DNA of 64,000 nucleotides from Desulfovibrio sp. (GTDB lineage: Bacteria > Desulfobacterota > Desulfovibrionia > Desulfovibrionales > Desulfovibrionaceae): positions 1 to 64,000 of the forward strand of contig JAFSVD010000009.1 in the NCBI GenBank assembly GCA_017450275.1, read 5' to 3'. Below are positions 60,521 to 64,000 of this stretch, in pieces. The position numbers were made by a program, and so were the translations under genes. The notes under the pieces were generated by a model. The model was not told where the DNA came from. It did no database searches and saw only the letters and a program-made list of their open reading frames with translations. Each line of letters starts with the position of its first letter. Position 1 is the stretch's first letter.

Positions 60521-61057
60521 ATGCAGGAAGTAATTAAGGGGCATCCGCAGCTTATCGATGCGTTGGCGCGGCTGTGCCCCAATGAAAACGCCATCAAACA
60601 CACAGCAGACCACTACGGCAACGGCTATCATTGGTTTCGTCTTGCAACGCCCCACAACATCAAGGAAGCAGCGAAAACGCTCAAAGGCTTTCGTGCGCGT
60701 CTGGCCATGATCTCTGCCTATACCAACGAAGAAAGCGGCGATGGCACCAAGGAACTCTGCTACCACTTCGATGTCGACGGCACCATCTACAATCTGACAG
60801 TGGGTCAAAACCAAGAATGGCCTATTGTCCCCTCCATCACCCCGGAATTTGCCAATGCCGACTGGCATGAACGGGAGATGATGGAGCTCTACAGCATCAA
60901 GGTCACCGACCATCCCGATCCCAAACGCCTCTTTTTGGACGAAAAGCTCGATGCAGGCCTCCTTGCCACTGCTGTTCCTCTTTCGGTCATGATGAACGGA
61001 GCCAGCTCCAAGGATCTTTGGGAACGTATCCTCAGTGAAAAGGAGCAAAAGCAATGA
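60521..61057 (+). CDS. cooU: Hydrogenase subunit CooU (NuoC-like)
   Basis: CooU corresponds to the 30-kDa NuoC/EchD subunit that packs against the large subunit. The 178-residue protein has CYHFDVDGTIYNLTV and the family block PSITPEFANADWHEREMMELYSIKVTDHPDPKRLFLDE. AGAAAGGA precedes the ATG. The stop overlaps cooH (ATGA). Confidence 0.92.
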   Translation: MQEVIKGHPQLIDALARLCPNENAIKHTADHYGNGYHWFRLATPHNIKEAAKTLKGFRARLAMISAYTNEESGDGTKELCYHFDVDGTIYNLTVGQNQEWPIVPSITPEFANADWHEREMMELYSIKVTDHPDPKRLFLDEKLDAGLLATAVPLSVMMNGASSKDLWERILSEKEQKQ

Positions 61058-62139
61058 GCATAAGCACCTATACAATGCCCTTAGGTCCTGTGCATGTCGC
61101 TCTTGAAGAACCCGTTTATTTCCATTTGACCGTGGAAGGCGAAGACATCAAGAACGTGGAGCTCACCTCAGGCCATGTGCATCGTGGCATGGAACGCATG
61201 GCCATGCAGCGCACCTTGGTCAAAAACGTGACCTTGACCGAGCGTGTGTGCTCGCTCTGCTCCAACAGCCACTCCTTCACCTACAGCATGGTTGTAGAAA
61301 ACGCGCTGAACCTCGCCATCCCCGAGCGCGCCAAATACCTCCGGGTCATGGCTGAGGAAATCAAACGCGTTGCCTCCCATTTGTTCAATACAGCCATCCA
61401 GGCGCATATTGCGGGCTTCAAATCCCTCTTCATGCATGTGATGGAAGTGCGCGAAGTTGTGCAGGATATCAAGGAAACCGTCTACGGCAACCGCATGAAT
61501 CTTGCCTCCAACTGCATCGGCGGTGTGAAATGCGATGTGACCAACGAGCTGCTCGATTATATTATGAAACAGCTCGAGGTGCTTGAGCCGCAAACCGACG
61601 AATTGTACGACATCTTCCAAACCAACCACATCATGCTCACCCGTACCAAGGGCTTAGGGCTCTTGCCCACCGAAGACGCCTTGGCACTAGGGGTAGTGGG
61701 TCCTGTGGCCAGAGGGTCTGGGATTGCGAGAGACGTGCGCCGCGACTCTCCCTATGCCGCCTATCCGGATCTGGAATTCGATGTCATCACAGAGCCGGGC
61801 TGCTGCGTCCATTCGAGAACCATGGTGCGCCTGCGCGAGATCAAAGAATCCATCAAACTCATCCGCCAGTGCTGCGACAAAATGCCGGAAGGACCTGTGT
61901 GCGTGCATATGGGCAAGATTCCGGTCAACGAAGCCTTTGCCCACTCAGAGGCACCTCGCGGTGAAGTGTCCTACTATATCCGCACCAACGGCACCGACAT
62001 CCCCTCCCGCCTGAAATGGCGCGTTCCCTCCTACATGAACTGGAAGGCCTTGAGCGTCATGATGAAGGGAGCCCAGATCGCCGAAGTGGCTCTTGTTTTG
62101 AACAGTATCGATCCGTGTGTTTCGTGCACTGAACGCTAA
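61054..62139 (+). CDS. cooH: [NiFe]-hydrogenase large subunit CooH
   Basis: CooH holds the [NiFe] active site that reduces protons or oxidises H2. In the 361-residue protein the nickel cysteines are Cys66 and Cys69 (ERVCSLCSNSHSF, with His73) and Cys355 and Cys358 (IDPCVSCTER). The protein ends right at this last motif, so there is no C-terminal peptide for a maturation protease to remove. This also fits other CooH-type enzymes as I recall them. The sequence is NuoD-related throughout. hypA follows 28 bases downstream. Confidence 0.95.
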   Translation: MSISTYTMPLGPVHVALEEPVYFHLTVEGEDIKNVELTSGHVHRGMERMAMQRTLVKNVTLTERVCSLCSNSHSFTYSMVVENALNLAIPERAKYLRVMAEEIKRVASHLFNTAIQAHIAGFKSLFMHVMEVREVVQDIKETVYGNRMNLASNCIGGVKCDVTNELLDYIMKQLEVLEPQTDELYDIFQTNHIMLTRTKGLGLLPTEDALALGVVGPVARGSGIARDVRRDSPYAAYPDLEFDVITEPGCCVHSRTMVRLREIKESIKLIRQCCDKMPEGPVCVHMGKIPVNEAFAHSEAPRGEVSYYIRTNGTDIPSRLKWRVPSYMNWKALSVMMKGAQIAEVALVLNSIDPCVSCTER

Positions 62140-62167
62140 TTGTGTGCGAATAGAAAGAGTGTGACTT

Positions 62168-62524
62168 ATGCATGAAGCAAGTTTGTGCCAAGGATTGCTG
62201 GATCTGGTTCTTGAGACCATCACCCAGCAGACGACCCCGGTCAAAAAGGTGACCGAAATTGTCTGCGAGCTTGGACCTTTTTCCTGCATCGAACCCACAA
62301 CCCTTGCTTCATGCTTTGAACTCTTTGCAGAAAACACCCCCTGTGAAGGCGCGAAACTGACGCTGACGCGTTCGATCGTTACCTATACCTGCCAAGAGTG
62401 CGGCTATAGCGCTGATTTGCGGAAACGCCTCTTTCATTGCCCAAACTGTGGGAGTGACAACATCCATTTCAACGGCGGACACGGGCTTATGCTCAACGCC
62501 CTCCGCGTTGATACCGAGGAATAA
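62168..62524 (+). CDS. hypA: Hydrogenase nickel-insertion protein HypA
   Basis: HypA brings nickel to the hydrogenase large subunit, together with HypB. The 118-residue protein starts MHEASLCQGLLDLV, with the nickel ligand His2. Its zinc domain has two CXXC pairs (YTCQECGYS and FHCPNCGSDN). This copy sits inside the coo operon and is probably dedicated to CooH. cooF starts 3 bases later. Confidence 0.95.
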   Translation: MHEASLCQGLLDLVLETITQQTTPVKKVTEIVCELGPFSCIEPTTLASCFELFAENTPCEGAKLTLTRSIVTYTCQECGYSADLRKRLFHCPNCGSDNIHFNGGHGLMLNALRVDTEE

Positions 62525-62527
62525 AAC

Positions 62528-63331
62528 ATGCAAGAACACGTTCAGGTTGATTCCAGTAAATGCAAGGCCTGTCGTCGATGCGAATTTGCGTGCATAGCCT
62601 CCCATCATGGCCTGGACATAAAGACAGCCATGAAAATGAAGGACACGTATTCGCCGCGTTGCTGGGCGCACAAAGGCGATTCGTTCAAAACCTCCGTCCG
62701 TTGCCACGGCTGCAATCCCGCTCCCTGCTGCACCATCTGCCCAACCGGTGCCCTGGAGCAAAACGCCGACGGCTCCTTCAGCATGCATCCGGAGCTGTGT
62801 GCTGGATGTATGATGTGTGTGAGTGTCTGCCCCTACGGGGTGATCAGCGAAGAACACATCAAGAAAATTCCTGACACGCTCTCCCAAGACGATAAAACGG
62901 CCATTGCGGTGCGCTGTGATCTGTGCGCCGAGTGGCGGGCAGAAAAAGGCGTGGAATACACAGCCTGTATGGAAGCCTGCACCACCCGTGCTCTCGTCTT
63001 GGTCAAAAGCGACGGCACCATTGTTGAGGCTCCCAAGGTGGAGAAAAAGCCCAAGCCTGCGCCTGCGGTTGAAGCAAAACCCGAACCAGCGCCTGAAAAG
63101 GTCGTAGTTGAAGCCAAGGCAGCACCGAAGGCTGACGCCGAGGTGGTCGTTGAAGCAGCGCCTGCGCCGAAGGCTGAGGTCAAGCCAGAACCGAAGGCTG
63201 AAGCAGCGCCTGCACCTAAGCCTGAAGCCAAACCAGAACCAAAGGCTGAAGCCAAGGTTGTGGTTACAAAAAAGCCTGAAAAAGCCCAAGACAACGACGA
63301 GAAGAAAAAGAAGGGCAAGAAGAAAAAATAA
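62528..63331 (+). CDS. cooF: CooF-like iron-sulfur electron-transfer protein with a charged tail
   Basis: CooF passes electrons between carbon monoxide dehydrogenase (or another donor) and the hydrogenase. Residues 1-163 form a HycB-like four-cluster domain with CKACRRCEFACIASHHG, CHGCNPAPCCTICPTGAL, CAGCMMCVSVCPYG and CDLC...YTACMEAC. From about residue 164 a low-complexity tail of about 100 residues follows, made of Pro, Ala, Lys, Glu and Val (PAPKAEVKPEPKAE-like repeats) and ending in EKKKKGKKKK. I do not expect such a tail in CooF. It is the last gene of the operon; no cooS or cooC follows. Confidence 0.9.
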   Translation: MQEHVQVDSSKCKACRRCEFACIASHHGLDIKTAMKMKDTYSPRCWAHKGDSFKTSVRCHGCNPAPCCTICPTGALEQNADGSFSMHPELCAGCMMCVSVCPYGVISEEHIKKIPDTLSQDDKTAIAVRCDLCAEWRAEKGVEYTACMEACTTRALVLVKSDGTIVEAPKVEKKPKPAPAVEAKPEPAPEKVVVEAKAAPKADAEVVVEAAPAPKAEVKPEPKAEAAPAPKPEAKPEPKAEAKVVVTKKPEKAQDNDEKKKKGKKKK

Positions 63332-63668
63332 GTTCTCACCTCGAAGAGACTTCTTCTTGCTCCACGCTTTCCATAAAGATGCCTTACATGCTAAGGCATC
63401 TTTTTTTTGGGAGCACGGGACTTCGCTTGCCATTTGTGGGCTTTGTGCGTACCTTGCAAAAAGACTCCTAGCATCGACAACCCCATCAAGGACAAAAAAG
63501 CATTTGGTGCACTCTTTTTTTCAAGAGAAAACTGCCACGACAAAGAGAAGACGATAGTATTGAGCCAAAAGAGCGTATGGTAGTGTCAACGGGAAAACCA
63601 GAAAAAGACAGAATATAAAAATAGATATCAATGAATAAAAGAATATTTTTTTAAGAGACGAGAATCCT
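63332..63668. other. 337-base gap after the coo operon
   Basis: I see no gene. It holds the operon terminator (63375-63408) and then sequence that becomes clearly AT-rich toward the next gene, with no clear promoter hexamers at good spacing. Confidence 0.5.
63375..63408 (+). terminator. Intrinsic terminator of the coo operon
   Basis: A 12-bp stem (AAAGATGCCTTA and its complement) around a CATGC loop, followed by eight T. Confidence 0.92.
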
Positions 63669-64000
63669 ATGCAAGAATTGCCGCTCGGAGTCCACAATTT
63701 TTCAATGGTGCGCAGGGACAACCTTCTGTATGTCGATAAGACGGCTCATCTTTGCGATCTTATTGCAAACGGACGGCGATATTTCTTAGCACGCCCCAGG
63801 CGTTTCGGAAAATCCATGACCCTCTCAACGCTTGAGGCGCTCTTTGCTGGCAAAGAAGCGTATTTTACAGGTCTTGCTGCCTTTGCAACGGCTCACCATA
63901 TCGCAGCAACCCCCTATCCGGTTCTTCGCTTTGATATGTCGTCTTTGGGATGCGCATCTCGCCAAATTCTGACAGAATCCCTCAAGTCCATGCTCGTACG
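63669..64000 (+). CDS. AAA-ATPase-like/PD-(D/E)XK family protein, 5' part
   Basis: The frame is open from the ATG at 63669 to the window edge (110 codons). It begins MQELPLGVHNFSMVRRDN, has LYVDKTAHLCDLI and the Walker-A-like RPRRFGKSMTLSTLEALF, followed by VLRFDMSS. This is the N-terminal pattern of the AAA-ATPase-like family whose full-length members (about 500-550 residues) end in a PD-(D/E)XK nuclease-like domain. These genes are often present in several copies and are patchily distributed. Their function is unknown. The AT-rich leader hints at recent acquisition. A ribosome site is not obvious. Confidence 0.8.
   Translation, partial: MQELPLGVHNFSMVRRDNLLYVDKTAHLCDLIANGRRYFLARPRRFGKSMTLSTLEALFAGKEAYFTGLAAFATAHHIAATPYPVLRFDMSSLGCASRQILTESLKSMLV

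Noticed and set aside
62309..63433. 374-codon frame on the minus strand opposite cooF and hypA
   Set aside because: It is antisense to two well-supported genes and owes its length and its odd Phe/Leu/Arg-rich composition to the low-complexity tail of cooF.

Overview
The window looks like a chromosomal stretch from a flagellated, chemotactic, sulfate-reducer-like deltaproteobacterium, most likely of the Desulfovibrionaceae. Three things point there: a complete eight-gene coo-type energy-converting hydrogenase operon in the gene order I recall from Desulfovibrio vulgaris; a roughly 1190-residue FAD/Fe-S D-lactate-dehydrogenase-like protein of the Desulfovibrio type; and two sigma-54-type promoters, one of them in front of fliD. 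Most of the DNA is gene-dense, moderately GC-rich core genome. The clear exceptions are an AT-rich IS607-like recombinase gene (about 52.1-53.1 kb) and the AT-rich right end (after 63.4 kb).

Layout. 0-2 kb: tRNA-Arg(CCG) and motAB on the minus strand. 2-12.9 kb: cobQ, cheW, a DegT-type aminotransferase with a GT2 glycosyltransferase, a divergent ThyX, a convergent RND efflux pump with its adaptor, a small dual-CXXC protein and a D,D-carboxypeptidase. 12.9-22.3 kb: pyrB-pyrC-MEMO1-like operon, a TauE/SafE permease with an amidohydrolase, a possible small RNA, tyrS with a degenerate Hpt protein, and hisI-hisG-ykgJ. 22.3-28.4 kb: a sigma-54-driven small unknown gene, ribF, fliD-fliS and rdgB.

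28.5-38 kb is an alpha-glucan (glycogen) cluster: debranching enzyme, GT4 glycosyltransferase, GH57 enzyme, and one 1420-residue protein that fuses a GT3-type glycogen synthase to a GT35 alpha-glucan phosphorylase. Its two long intergenic gaps hold strong hairpins. 38-52.1 kb holds the LPS heptose genes hldD and hldE, a minimal sufC/sufB-like pair with a small acidic His/Cys-tailed partner, a CAU-anticodon tRNA, the lactate-dehydrogenase-like protein, and the housekeeping/cobamide genes M50 protease, ruvX, mltG, cbiA, cbiC and ispH.

52.2-54.4 kb: solo IS607-like serine recombinase, then cheV. 54.4-63.3 kb: cooM-K-L-X-U-H-hypA-cooF, which together would couple ferredoxin oxidation to H2 production and ion pumping. 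The operon is preceded by a 419-base leader region with a promoter-like sequence and an intrinsic-terminator hairpin before cooM, which suggests attenuation or a leader RNA. CooF carries an unusual Lys/Pro/Ala/Glu-rich tail. The window ends inside an AAA-ATPase-like gene. No CRISPR array, rRNA or complete insertion sequence was seen.
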